Shown here one piece after another: positions 1 through 8,990 of a stretch of 64,000 nucleotides of DNA (positions are counted from its first letter, which is position 1; every line of letters begins with the position of its first letter). This DNA is from Photobacterium sp. TY1-4. GTDB lineage: Bacteria > Pseudomonadota > Gammaproteobacteria > Enterobacterales > Vibrionaceae. The stretch spans positions 1,798,001 through 1,862,000 of the forward strand of contig NZ_CP099735.1 of NCBI RefSeq assembly GCF_025398175.1. The letters run 5' to 3'. The position numbers and the translations under genes are program-made. The notes under the pieces are model-generated. The model saw only the letters and a list, made by a program, of their open reading frames with translations. It ran no database searches and had not been told where the DNA came from.

Positions 1-160
1 TGAGTCCGGTGATGATGTTTCTGCTGATAAATCCAAACATGGTAAAGCTCCCTTGGCCTGAGCGGAAAACCGAGGAAGAGTCGGGCCACCTCGATACCGT
101 GGCGCTTTCTCTTCAGCTCTCTGGTTTAATCATAGGCCTGCCCGGTCGGGATTACCTTGC
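1..160. other. window edge, no gene recognised
   Basis: This stretch lies downstream of the leftward siderophore-interacting gene. A 71-codon open frame crosses it on the plus strand, but it overlaps the 3' end of a well-supported gene and has no recognisable domain. I see no clear terminator or RNA gene. Confidence 0.4.
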
Positions 161-925
161 TCACAATGGGTTGCGTTGTTTCTCCTGGCCGAACTTATCG
201 GCGTCCACCCCTTTTTTCCAGTAGCCGGTGACGTGAATTTGCTGACGTGGGATCCCGGCGTCACCCTGTAACACATTGCGCAGGGTACGGATTTGCCGCG
301 CTTCCAGTCCGAGGAAGATGTGAGTGTCAGCCGGCAGTTGGCTGAGGTGGCTCAGGATGGCATCGGCCAGTCGATCCGGGCTGTCGCTGTCATCAACCAA
401 CCACTGGACTTCGGCGCGCTCATCAATATCGAGGTCAATCAAGTCTTCAGCGGTCGGTGTTTGGATCAGGGCCCGGATCTCCGCTTGCGGGTGGATCCAT
501 TTGCCGTAGCCGTTTACAGCATTAACCGAGGTCAGATCGCCGACCAGCAAATAGGCCGGGGCGTTAAAATCTGTCAGCTTCATTGGCCCGGGACCGGCAA
601 TCCCCACCGGATCCCCGGGTTGCGCTGTGGCGGCCCAGTCAGTCGCCGGGCCTTGATGGCGATGAACCACGAAGTCCAACACCAGACGGTTGGTCTGGGG
701 ATCGAACTCGCGGATGGTGTAAGAGCGCATCAATGGGCGTTGCTCACCGTGAAGGTCAAGGTTCGGCTGCTTGGTCGCGGCTTCGGGCAGGATCACTTTG
801 ACATACGCCCCGTCCTGATCGGCGGGAAAGCCATTCAGGTCGTCGCCGGTGACAATAATTCGCCGCAGGTGCGGGGTCAGATCGATGATCTCGGCGACGT
901 GCGCCAGTCTTGCTTTGGGTTTCAT
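161..925 (-). CDS. siderophore-interacting protein (FAD-dependent ferric-siderophore reductase family)
   Basis: 254 aa, the usual length of the SIP/ViuB family, cytoplasmic flavoproteins that release iron from ferric siderophores. The N-terminal half is the FAD-binding barrel, with the flavin-contact motif RPLMRSYTIR at about residues 62-71 and HRHQGPATDW near 88. The C-terminal half is the NAD(P)H-binding SIP domain with GDLTSVNAVNGY near 129 and a terminal GYWKKG motif typical of the family. It begins at the ATG close to the divergent marR promoter, and two operator-like palindromes lie just upstream, so MarR control is likely. No siderophore biosynthesis or transport gene is visible beside it, so the substrate is unknown. 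Confidence 0.9.
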   Translation of the reverse strand: MKPKARLAHVAEIIDLTPHLRRIIVTGDDLNGFPADQDGAYVKVILPEAATKQPNLDLHGEQRPLMRSYTIREFDPQTNRLVLDFVVHRHQGPATDWAATAQPGDPVGIAGPGPMKLTDFNAPAYLLVGDLTSVNAVNGYGKWIHPQAEIRALIQTPTAEDLIDLDIDERAEVQWLVDDSDSPDRLADAILSHLSQLPADTHIFLGLEARQIRTLRNVLQGDAGIPRQQIHVTGYWKKGVDADKFGQEKQRNPL

Positions 926-950
926 GAATTGGTTTGCCTGATTGGAATAT

Positions 951-997
951 GGTTGATAAAATCAACTATAATTTAAAGGTTGATAAAGTCAACTATA
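951..997. promoter_or_regulatory. tandem palindromic operator between SIP and marR
   Basis: Two 20-bp direct repeats (951-970 and 978-997) differ at one base. Each contains a palindrome: GTTGATAAAATCAAC at 952-966 and GTTGATAAAGTCAAC at 979-993. The centres are 27 bp apart. The position, between the two divergent start codons, and the dyad symmetry fit autoregulatory sites for the MarR protein encoded next door. This assignment is inferred. Confidence 0.75.
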
Positions 998-1022
998 TTT
1001 ATGCTCATCATATGAGGTGCAG

Positions 1023-1475
1023 ATGTCGCGTCAAACCCCGATCACCGAGTCGATTTGGACACTTTCCCATCATTACCGAGTCGCGATCCGCAAGGCGATC
1101 CAGGCCAAAGAGCTCGGACTCAACGGCATGGTTGTCCGCTGCTTGCACATCATTGATGGGCACCCGCAGTGCACGGCCAATGTCATTGTGCAAACCATGG
1201 CGCGAGACAAAGCGCAAATTGCCCGTTTGGTAAAAGAGATGATGGCCTTGAACCTGATCGAGAAGCAGCCGAACCCGGATGATAAGCGCAGCCACTTGCT
1301 GGCGCTGACCGGGCAGGGCGCACAGCTCGTTGCCCGGATCCGCGCGGCTGAACTGGCACTGGATCAGCAGATGCGGCGTGGCATCAGTGAGGATGATTTG
1401 TCGGCTTTTCGTCGTGTTTCCCGTGCAATGGCCGATAATATCCGGAATATCGCAGAAGATAGCGGCAAAGGGTGA
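1023..1475 (+). CDS. MarR-family transcriptional regulator
   Basis: 150 aa. The fold is the usual MarR arrangement: N-terminal dimerisation helix, a central winged helix (helix-turn-helix around ANVIVQTMARDKAQIARLVKEM, then the wing KQPNPDDKRSHLLALTGQG), and a C-terminal dimerisation helix. ATG 1023 is preferred over GTG 1017 because GAGGTG lies directly upstream. It is divergent from the siderophore-interacting gene and probably represses both through the paired palindromes in the shared promoter. The effector is not predictable. Confidence 0.9.
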   Translation: MSRQTPITESIWTLSHHYRVAIRKAIQAKELGLNGMVVRCLHIIDGHPQCTANVIVQTMARDKAQIARLVKEMMALNLIEKQPNPDDKRSHLLALTGQGAQLVARIRAAELALDQQMRRGISEDDLSAFRRVSRAMADNIRNIAEDSGKG

Positions 1476-1516
1476 ACGGGTCACCGTATGCCCGGAGAGT
1501 TGTCATTCATGAACAG

Positions 1517-1543
1517 AGCGCCGGTGAAACGACCGGCGCTTTT
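1517..1543 (+). terminator. probable terminator of marR
   Basis: Nine-base-pair GC-rich stem AGCGCCGGT / ACCGGCGCT (1517-1525 and 1532-1540) with a six-base loop, followed by a short TTT run. It sits between two convergent genes and may also serve the leftward lipoprotein gene, although the T run on that side is poor. Confidence 0.65.
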
Positions 1544-1571
1544 GGGTTGGTGGATACGACCACCGCGGACA

Positions 1572-3578
1572 TCAGAGGTGCTTGTACATGCGGATCCGTT
1601 CGCCGCGGAAGTAGCCGGACAGGACCACGGTTTTGACGTCGCTGGCAGCGGTCGCATTGGCAGGGAGCCACTCGACATCGAGATTACTGAAGTGGCCACT
1701 GATAGAGGCTTCAGCCCCAGTTGTTTCGAGCAGATAGCTCAGTGTGGTCGGGCTGAACGGATGGCTGGCTTTTGCAGCCCAGGTGTGAATCAAGTCCCGG
1801 GTGATCAACTGGTAGCCGACTTTTGCCGGGCTGCCGATCAGATTGCCGAATTGAATATAGTCCAGCGCGCCGTAGCGAGAGATGATGACTTTATCGTTCA
1901 GCATGCTCATGCCGTATGGGTATGCATGTTGGTAAGCTTGCGACAGGATCACCTGGCGGCTTTGGTTGTCGATGATGTACAGGCGTTTCCCGGCCAATGC
2001 GGCGCTCAGCTGGCCGTCAGGAGATACGGCAAGGCCGATCACGGGGGCGCCGAGATCCAGCGTGGTACTGACACTGCCAGGGGCAGAAATCTCATACCAG
2101 TGAAGGCGCTCTGTGCCGTCGCTGACAATCAGGCTGCTGTCATTGTTGGTAAAGACAGCGGCAGAAATATCGCTGGTGCCCAGTGTCGCTTTAGGCTTCA
2201 AGGTTTGGCTATCCAGGATCGTCGCTTGATTGGATGTACCGTCAACCACCAACAGCTGCTGCTGGCTGTGATCGGCCACCAGCAGCGGCTGCGTTGTTGA
2301 AAGGGGATAGCGTACCCCTTGCGGCGCTAAGGTTTTGCTGGAAAGAAGTTGTAATTCGCTGTGTTGATATGAGCCGTTGGTAAAGACGGCAACAAGTTGA
2401 TCTTGCTTATACAGCGGTGTAAAGGCGTTGATGTGATTATTCCGACACTGCGCAGAAGAAACCGGTACGGACGGTTGTGCTGTGACCGGCGGGATCAGGC
2501 TGGAAGCGCCGCCGAAGCTGTCGATCTTCATCTCGGCCGGGAGCGGCTGCGATTGACTGTTACCGCCGATCTCGGTGAAGAAGATCCCGTTTTCACCGGT
2601 TGAGGTACAGGTGTTACTGACCGAGGTATTGCCGTTCAGTGAGGGCCGGTACAGCAGGTAAGCCTGTTGGTTATCCTTGCCTTGTGCCGCAAAGCTCAAG
2701 ACGGATGGTTTCTGAACAGGATACCAGTCATCATCATCATCATCGTCGTCATCATCATGATCAAACCCCTGATAGCCCCCCATTTCGGTTTGTGGCAAAG
2801 CCGCAGCACTTTCCACCGCCGGTGAGAATGAAGCATAGGCACCGGTCGCTGTATCCATTTGCATCAGCTGCTCATTCGCCAGCAAGGCCAGCAGCATCCC
2901 GTTTCCTGGATTTACCGTTATCGACTGCGGCATGGCTAACGCGCTGGTGGTGTAAGAGCCGGCCAGAAGATAGCGCTTGTCCAGGTTGAGGAAATGGGTA
3001 TCCAGGTCGGTTTGCGTCAAGTGACTGGTAATGTCAAAGCTTTGCTCGCGGATCATCTTATCGACGGCGGCAGCAATTTTGAGATAGCTGGAATCCCCTT
3101 GCAGCGTGAGTGCATGGCGGAATGAAGCCAGGAGTTGATCGGTCAGTGCTTGCGGGCCGTGAATGCTTGAAAGCTCGCTGAAATTTATCCCGTACTTTTC
3201 ACCAAAAATAGCCTGTAAGTGTTGTTCGGCCTGAACCTGACTGCCGGACACACTTGGGTTAAACATCATTTCGCTTTGGATGAGGGTGGTAAACGGGCTG
3301 ATGATCTTGGCGGCCGCCGGTGCGGTCAGAAAATTGTCGCCGTGGTTGATCAGGTACGGGGCAGATTGGCCCTGAATTTTTTGCTCCAGGTTGGTTACCG
3401 TCGTTTCCAGCGCATCACAGGTCCCGCTGAGATCGGCGTCCACACAAATCGGATATTGTTTGTAATCATAGGCCGCAGTTTTTGTCTGTGTACTGTCGTC
3501 ATCACTGCCACAGCCGACCAGTAAAGTACAACTGGCCACAAATACAGCGAGCCCCGAACGCTTAAATTTCTTTTCCAT
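1572..3578 (-). CDS. outer-membrane lipoprotein with poly-Asp tract and beta-propeller-like C-terminus
   Basis: 668 aa. A lipoprotein signal ends in the lipobox LLVGC at about residue 23. Residues 40-60 contain a CxDxDLSGTCD motif, which resembles a calcium-loop module common in Vibrio surface lipoproteins; the nearby ISPFTTL stretch also occurs in the divergent neighbour. A run of ten Asp encoded by a GAT/GAC microsatellite lies near residue 275. The C-terminal half looks like repeated beta strands of a propeller (for example DLGAPVIGLAVSPDGQLSAALAGKRLYIID). No enzyme motif is recognised. Function unknown; a surface or periplasmic binding role is possible. Confidence 0.75.
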   Translation of the reverse strand: MEKKFKRSGLAVFVASCTLLVGCGSDDDSTQTKTAAYDYKQYPICVDADLSGTCDALETTVTNLEQKIQGQSAPYLINHGDNFLTAPAAAKIISPFTTLIQSEMMFNPSVSGSQVQAEQHLQAIFGEKYGINFSELSSIHGPQALTDQLLASFRHALTLQGDSSYLKIAAAVDKMIREQSFDITSHLTQTDLDTHFLNLDKRYLLAGSYTTSALAMPQSITVNPGNGMLLALLANEQLMQMDTATGAYASFSPAVESAAALPQTEMGGYQGFDHDDDDDDDDDDWYPVQKPSVLSFAAQGKDNQQAYLLYRPSLNGNTSVSNTCTSTGENGIFFTEIGGNSQSQPLPAEMKIDSFGGASSLIPPVTAQPSVPVSSAQCRNNHINAFTPLYKQDQLVAVFTNGSYQHSELQLLSSKTLAPQGVRYPLSTTQPLLVADHSQQQLLVVDGTSNQATILDSQTLKPKATLGTSDISAAVFTNNDSSLIVSDGTERLHWYEISAPGSVSTTLDLGAPVIGLAVSPDGQLSAALAGKRLYIIDNQSRQVILSQAYQHAYPYGMSMLNDKVIISRYGALDYIQFGNLIGSPAKVGYQLITRDLIHTWAAKASHPFSPTTLSYLLETTGAEASISGHFSNLDVEWLPANATAASDVKTVVLSGYFRGERIRMYKHL

Positions 3579-3757
3579 ATTACTCTTTCTTGTTGATTTT
3601 AGGCCTCTTTTGGCCCGTTTTACGAACTGATTGTTAGCTTACTAAATCAAAATACAAATATAATTGATAATAGATATCATTTCTATTATCATTTCGCGGT
3701 TTTTTGCTTTTGTGCAAATTGTCACTTAATAAAATCAATGGATTAAGGGTTAGTTGT
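3579..3757. promoter_or_regulatory. AT-rich divergent promoter region with Fur-like inverted repeat
   Basis: This is the shared upstream region of two divergent lipoprotein genes. It holds an inverted repeat GATAATAG (3666-3673) - nine bases - CTATTATC (3683-3690). The left part, TGATAATAGATATCATT, resembles the Fur 7-1-7 consensus with two mismatches. Iron control is only a suggestion. A ribosome-binding site AAGGG (3745-3749) supports the rightward start at 3758. Confidence 0.4.
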
Positions 3758-6700
3758 ATGATGCTGGAAGGGAAGAAAACCTCTTTTGCGCTGACGATGA
3801 TCGCAAGTGCGCTACTGGCGGGGTGTAATAGTTCAGACTCAGATCCAAAGCTATCGCCAGTCACGGAGAAGGAAGCCGCGACTGCTGAAATCTCGGGTGT
3901 CGCACTGGATGGCTATCTCAAAAACGCTCAGGTTTGTATCGATATGAACCACAACCTGAGCTGCGATAGCGGAGACAGTCAGATTGTGACAACCGATGCG
4001 CAAGGTCGGTACACACTAACCTACGATGGCATTGACTTGTCGAAGTATCATCTCCTGGTGGAAGCCCTGGCGAGCCAGACGGTAGATATGGACTCACCGA
4101 ATGCGCCGATCCTGGATGGTTTTTCCCTGAGTGCTCCGGCGGATACTGCTGCTGTGATCAGCCCCCTCACGACCCTGACCCTGACCGTTGCCCGGCAGCT
4201 GGGGGTCGATTTTCAAACGGCTGCCACAATGCTGGCGCAAACGCTTGATGTTGATCGAACGCGGCTGACCTCCGATTTTCTGGCCGGCTCGCATACCAAA
4301 GATAAACAGCTCCATGCCCTGGCTCAAGGCCTGACAGCGCTGATGCAGGAAGCTGAAAAAGCCTCACTGTCAAATGGCGTGATTTTGAGCGATGTTCGCT
4401 CTGGCTTGCGCATGAAACTGGGCTTGCTGGACGTGAAGGCCCTCAAATCTCAAACCGATCCATTGGTCGGTACGACCAGCCACACCACGGCTCAGATCCG
4501 CGATCTGGTTCAAGCCTATGTGCCGGATATCACCATCACCCGAGAGGAAATGGAAGGGGCGCAGCTGTTGGTTCAGCCGCGTGCCCCGAAAGCGCCGGAT
4601 AGCGGAGCGCTGAATATCAATGCCCGTACTTTTGACTGGCAATGGGTGGGCCTGTTGACCTCTCAGGAGCATTATGAATTTTCGATTGATGCAGGTGAAC
4701 ATTGGCATGCTGTCGCGCAAAAACCGCTTCATCTTGACCTGAAGGCGTACCAGGCCGGTGATATCCAGGTGCGGGTGAAGGCGGATTCTGGCAAGGGCTT
4801 CAAAGCCGGTCAGGTCCTGAAAAGTGAACAGCCGTTGGCACAGGCGTTGGTTCCTGCGGCACCGGCAGCAGTGCGTGTGGACGACGCCAGGAATCAGTTC
4901 GACTGGGATCTGGTTCCGGGGCATGACCATGCCACGGCATACGAATACTCTGTTGATCGAGGAATGAACTGGCAGATCGTCCACGCGAAACCGCAACCGG
5001 TCGGGGATGTGATGATCGCTGCCGGGGATCTGAAAGTACGTGTCGCGGCCGACGGTTCGGGCGCCAACCCTCACGCAGCGGGACTGGCGGCATCTTCAAG
5101 CGTCGCCTTTACCCAAACACCTCAGCAGCCAGCCAAGCCGAGCGGCATTCAGGCCAGCGATGAAACAAACTTCGTGGACTGGGATTATGTCGACAGTTTT
5201 ACCAATTACGCCGACTATGAAGTCAGCCTGGATAACGGTCAAAGCTGGACAGCGGTGAGCCAAAAGCCACTGTCGGTTGGGAACCTTGACATTGCCAAGG
5301 GCGCGGTCCAGCTTCGTGTCGCGGCCAACCTTGAGAATGGCATGCCGGCAGGGGAGATTGCTGTGGTGGATCAGGCATTCACCCAAGAGATTGGCAAACC
5401 TGGGGCCCCGAGCCAGGGGACGGTGAATGATGTCGCTAACCAGTTTGATTGGGTCAATGTCGCAGGTTTTGACGATGCAGCTTTCTATGAGATATCGCTG
5501 GACAGTGGGCAAACCTGGTTGAACGTCAACGGTAAACCGGCGGCTATTCCGGATGAGCAATATGCTGCGGGTCAGGTATGCGTGCGCGTGAAAGCCAACG
5601 CCAAAGGCAATCACCCGGCCGGTGAGATTCTATGCTCATTAGCCCCCTTTACCGAAACTCCGGCAACCCCGGTTGCGCCGACTGCGCCGCTGACAAATGA
5701 CAGTGCCGATACGTTTGGCTGGGCCTGGACGCCGGGCTTCACCCAAGCCACGGATTATGAAATACAGATCCAAGGGCAAGACTGGCAACCGGTCAATGGG
5801 AATCCGCACGCGCTGGCCAAAGACGGCGTCTTTGCCGCGGGTGAAGTTCAAGTACGCGTCAAAGCGGAGCCGTTAACGGGGCGTGAAGCCAGTGCTGCGC
5901 TGAGTAACACCGTTGCCTTCACCGTGAAGCCCGATCAGCCGGCGGCGCCAACCCAACCGGTGGCTGATGACACGGCGAATACGTTTGACTGGACGTTTGT
6001 ACCCGCGTTTACCCTGATCGGTGATTACGAATATTCTCTGAACGGCGGACAAAGCTGGCAGAGTGCGAGCGCCAAACCGATTGTTGTTGGTGATGTGAAC
6101 CTGGCGGCTGGCCAGGTGCAGGTGCGCGTGAAAGCCAATGTGCAAAACGGCATGCCGGCGGGTCAGGTGCTGAAAAACACGACCGAGTTTATTTCGGGTG
6201 AACAACCGGACGCGCCGACATCCCCGGAAGTAGTGAATAAAAATTTCGGAGATCGATATAACGAAGTCAAAACCAACGGCTTGCGTTGGGTGTGGACAGA
6301 TTCCACCTATGACAGCGCAACACATTATGAGTTTACCAACGACGGCGGAACCACCTGGCACCCGGTGACCAGCAACCCGCAACATATCGGTCCTCAGGCT
6401 TATGACAAAACGCGAGTCGGCGTTCGGGTGAAAGCGGATGCGATTGAAGGGGAGTCCAATGCGCCGGGCCAAGTGATGTGGGCAACTGATGCGGCAGCGG
6501 ATTTTGTCGCCCTGCGCGTTGTTCCCCTGACCCGCTGGGACCAGCCAGTAGCGTTAAGTTCTTATAATGGCAATTGGTCGGGTTCTGCAAAATGTTATGC
6601 CGAATATGATGTAGCAGGGGAAGGCGAACCGCAGTTCTGGACATATAAAGGGGATGCCTATTCCGATGAAAAAAGCGACATCCCAGGACTAATCGATAGC

Positions 6701-8677
6701 GCTGCGTGTGGGCTTACGGGGTGGGTCTTGTTGTCGAAAGAAGACACGATTGCCAAAAATACCGGCGATTCCAGTTACATTCCTTCTTCCTGGGACGATG
6801 CCTTTATCATCAATGATAGTTATCCGCGATACTGGGCAACTTCAATGGAAAACGGCCAGCCGACTTTCGTTGCGGTGCAAAATGGTCAGGTCGTCGATCT
6901 TTCGACATATTCTACGGCTGATATCGTTACGACCTGGTTCCTGCCGGAGACGGCGACACTGCTGACTGATGCTGCAAGCCTGCGCACGGATTTGCAAAAC
7001 CTGCAAACATCGACCAATGCGCAGTGGCAAACGGTATCTGCCGCCGCTGTCAGCCTGATTGACCGCATCAAAACAGTCAATCAAGTGCAGCAGGCGACGC
7101 TATTGTCGGATATTGCAACGTTCGGCCATGATACCGAGAGCGTTGCAAGCAACCTACAGCAGCAAATCGATGCCAATGCGAAACGGCTCGCGGTGTTTGC
7201 CCTGTACCAGCATATGCTGGATATTCGTGAAGGACTCGATGCAACGCACAAACGGACGATTCTGCAGGATATCGAAACGGCCACTTTGATTCAGGCTGAT
7301 CTGGTCGGGAAACAGCAGGCGTTGGCTGCTGTACAGCAAATTGCGACAGCCATGGCTGCCGTAACCAATGTAAAAGTTGGACATGCGGCGCTGTTGCTTC
7401 AAGTACAAGCGCTGAATCATGCCGGCATGGGCAGTGATATTCACGCACAAAGCCTGAGCCTGTATGAGGCGATTGCTGCACTTTCGCCGCTATTGGACCC
7501 CTTAACTCAGTCAAATCAAGCCTTGCAAGCGGCATTGGTATCTTTGGCCGGCAGCGATGATCAAACCCTGCTGGATGCACTGAAAGCGCTGGAAACCCTG
7601 GTCTTGGCGCAACCCGATGTGGACAGTGTCGCCGACTATACCACCCAGGCTGAAAACGGCTTAGTACGTGCTCATCATGCAGGTTATGTTGTGACGAGCG
7701 CCGATGCACTGGTTGGACAACACTTCTCGAAACTGGATATCCACGGCCGCTTCCTGCCGACATCCACCACATATGCACAAGGCTGGCGTTGTGTGCTGGA
7801 TAATCGCGATCCGGCCCGGGCACGCACCTGGACTCTGCTCAAGGATGGCTTACCGGAAGGTCAGGACGATCTGGCGTTCGATGCTTCGGCATCAGGGTTG
7901 CCGAGTGTGCTCGGTGCCGGTGGGTTGCTGGAAACGGCCAATGCGAAAGTTCACTGTGGCCGTTCGGACTGGAAACTGCCACATCCTGCTCAGCTCCAAT
8001 CGCTGGAAACCGCGACGGTGAACGGCAAGAACACCATCGATACGTCAGTGTTCCCACATCACTTGGCATTGTTGCCGGAATACGACAAGCCTAGGTATGA
8101 CGGGGAGACGTCATTCGATTACTGGACTTCGGAGGCTGCACGTTGGACCGGCACCCAATACATTTATCGTCACCCAACGGCCAACATGGATAGTCAGACG
8201 ACTTACGATTATACGAATGGTGGCGAAAATAACCTCGTGCTTGGACGACTGCTTGCCGAACATTCTCCTTCCTATCAACTGCTGGATAAAGACGGCAACG
8301 TTGTCACCGATATTGCGCAGGCGAAGTGTGCTTATCAGCCGGACAGCAAGCTGACCTGGCAGCTGTTTGATAGCAGCGGCGATGAGCGCAGGCTGAAATA
8401 CAGTGCAGTGCAGGCGGAAGTGGGGACACAAAATGCCGCACAACTGTGTAACAAGACAAACTGGCGGGTACCGGCGCTGACTGAACTACAAAACCTGTTG
8501 CCAATCAATACTTCCGTCTTTCGTCATAACGAATCGGATAACCGTTATTACCGTTGCTACTTTACCGATCAACCGTCTGGCTCCAGTGACCAGGCGTGTT
8601 ACGACATGACCGAAAGTAAGGTCATTGCTGCATATGATTATTCATCATACATGTACCGACTGGTGGCATCCGACTAA
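3758..8677 (+). CDS. giant repeat-containing surface lipoprotein with two Lcl/DUF1566-like domains
   Basis: 1639 aa from ATG 3758 (AAGGG eight bases upstream; the longer frame from TTG 3704 lacks a signal). The lipobox is LLAGC near residue 23. A CIDMNHNLSCDSGD module and an ISPLTTL segment match the N-terminal plan of the divergent lipoprotein. About residues 280-910 hold seven ~90-aa repeats, each beginning FDW-like and ending in QVRVKA-like strands, probably Ig/fibronectin-like. A helical stretch (about 1058-1300) follows, then two C-terminal Lcl/DUF1566-like domains with WKLPHPAQLQSL and WRVPALTELQNL signatures. It probably acts as a cell-surface adhesin or binding protein; ligand unknown. 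It lies immediately upstream of the tad pilus operon on the same strand. Confidence 0.8.
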   Translation: MMLEGKKTSFALTMIASALLAGCNSSDSDPKLSPVTEKEAATAEISGVALDGYLKNAQVCIDMNHNLSCDSGDSQIVTTDAQGRYTLTYDGIDLSKYHLLVEALASQTVDMDSPNAPILDGFSLSAPADTAAVISPLTTLTLTVARQLGVDFQTAATMLAQTLDVDRTRLTSDFLAGSHTKDKQLHALAQGLTALMQEAEKASLSNGVILSDVRSGLRMKLGLLDVKALKSQTDPLVGTTSHTTAQIRDLVQAYVPDITITREEMEGAQLLVQPRAPKAPDSGALNINARTFDWQWVGLLTSQEHYEFSIDAGEHWHAVAQKPLHLDLKAYQAGDIQVRVKADSGKGFKAGQVLKSEQPLAQALVPAAPAAVRVDDARNQFDWDLVPGHDHATAYEYSVDRGMNWQIVHAKPQPVGDVMIAAGDLKVRVAADGSGANPHAAGLAASSSVAFTQTPQQPAKPSGIQASDETNFVDWDYVDSFTNYADYEVSLDNGQSWTAVSQKPLSVGNLDIAKGAVQLRVAANLENGMPAGEIAVVDQAFTQEIGKPGAPSQGTVNDVANQFDWVNVAGFDDAAFYEISLDSGQTWLNVNGKPAAIPDEQYAAGQVCVRVKANAKGNHPAGEILCSLAPFTETPATPVAPTAPLTNDSADTFGWAWTPGFTQATDYEIQIQGQDWQPVNGNPHALAKDGVFAAGEVQVRVKAEPLTGREASAALSNTVAFTVKPDQPAAPTQPVADDTANTFDWTFVPAFTLIGDYEYSLNGGQSWQSASAKPIVVGDVNLAAGQVQVRVKANVQNGMPAGQVLKNTTEFISGEQPDAPTSPEVVNKNFGDRYNEVKTNGLRWVWTDSTYDSATHYEFTNDGGTTWHPVTSNPQHIGPQAYDKTRVGVRVKADAIEGESNAPGQVMWATDAAADFVALRVVPLTRWDQPVALSSYNGNWSGSAKCYAEYDVAGEGEPQFWTYKGDAYSDEKSDIPGLIDSAACGLTGWVLLSKEDTIAKNTGDSSYIPSSWDDAFIINDSYPRYWATSMENGQPTFVAVQNGQVVDLSTYSTADIVTTWFLPETATLLTDAASLRTDLQNLQTSTNAQWQTVSAAAVSLIDRIKTVNQVQQATLLSDIATFGHDTESVASNLQQQIDANAKRLAVFALYQHMLDIREGLDATHKRTILQDIETATLIQADLVGKQQALAAVQQIATAMAAVTNVKVGHAALLLQVQALNHAGMGSDIHAQSLSLYEAIAALSPLLDPLTQSNQALQAALVSLAGSDDQTLLDALKALETLVLAQPDVDSVADYTTQAENGLVRAHHAGYVVTSADALVGQHFSKLDIHGRFLPTSTTYAQGWRCVLDNRDPARARTWTLLKDGLPEGQDDLAFDASASGLPSVLGAGGLLETANAKVHCGRSDWKLPHPAQLQSLETATVNGKNTIDTSVFPHHLALLPEYDKPRYDGETSFDYWTSEAARWTGTQYIYRHPTANMDSQTTYDYTNGGENNLVLGRLLAEHSPSYQLLDKDGNVVTDIAQAKCAYQPDSKLTWQLFDSSGDERRLKYSAVQAEVGTQNAAQLCNKTNWRVPALTELQNLLPINTSVFRHNESDNRYYRCYFTDQPSGSSDQACYDMTESKVIAAYDYSSYMYRLVASD

Positions 8678-8700
8678 TTTTGCAATTCCCTAGAAAAATC

Positions 8701-8728
8701 GTGACTCCCCCGGAGTGGGGTGAGTCAC
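8701..8728. terminator. stem-loop between the giant lipoprotein gene and flp
   Basis: GTGACTC and CCCC pair with GGGG and GAGTCAC across a short loop, with a one-base bulge. There is no good T run on the plus strand, so it may be a weak terminator or a processing/attenuation hairpin separating the lipoprotein transcript from the pilin transcript. Confidence 0.45.
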
Positions 8729-8764
8729 GCCTATTGTTTGAAGAAATCCTTAGGAACCAATGAA

Positions 8765-8947
8765 ATGAAAATGAATTTAAAAAAACAGCGCGGCGCGGCT
8801 GCGATTGAGTACGCCATTCTGGCCGCAGCAATGTCGCTGATCATGATGAACTTCTTGGGCGGTGACGGGGACCTCACCAAGGCGATTAATACCACGTATG
8901 AAGAAGTGATTAACGGATTGAACTCAATTCAGAGCGATAAATCCTGA
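8765..8947 (+). CDS. flp: Flp-type major prepilin
   Basis: 60 aa. ATG 8765 is chosen because AGGA lies nine bases upstream; a longer frame from GTG 8720 would spoil the short basic leader. The leader MKMNLKKQRG is followed by AAAIEYAILAAAMSL, the Flp prepilin processing motif with Gly at -1 and Glu-Tyr at +5/+6, then one hydrophobic helix and a short acidic tail. After cleavage and assembly by the Tad machinery encoded downstream it should form the adhesive Flp/type IVb pilus. It is first in the operon, 43 bp ahead of rcpC. Confidence 0.93.
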   Translation: MKMNLKKQRGAAAIEYAILAAAMSLIMMNFLGGDGDLTKAINTTYEEVINGLNSIQSDKS

Positions 8948-8990
8948 GGCTTCTGACCGCATCTTTTATTTCGCAGAAACAGAATAAAGT

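Noticed and set aside
9..224. 71-codon plus-strand frame at the window start
   Set aside because: No domain, no ribosome-binding site, and it overlaps the well-supported siderophore-interacting gene on the other strand.
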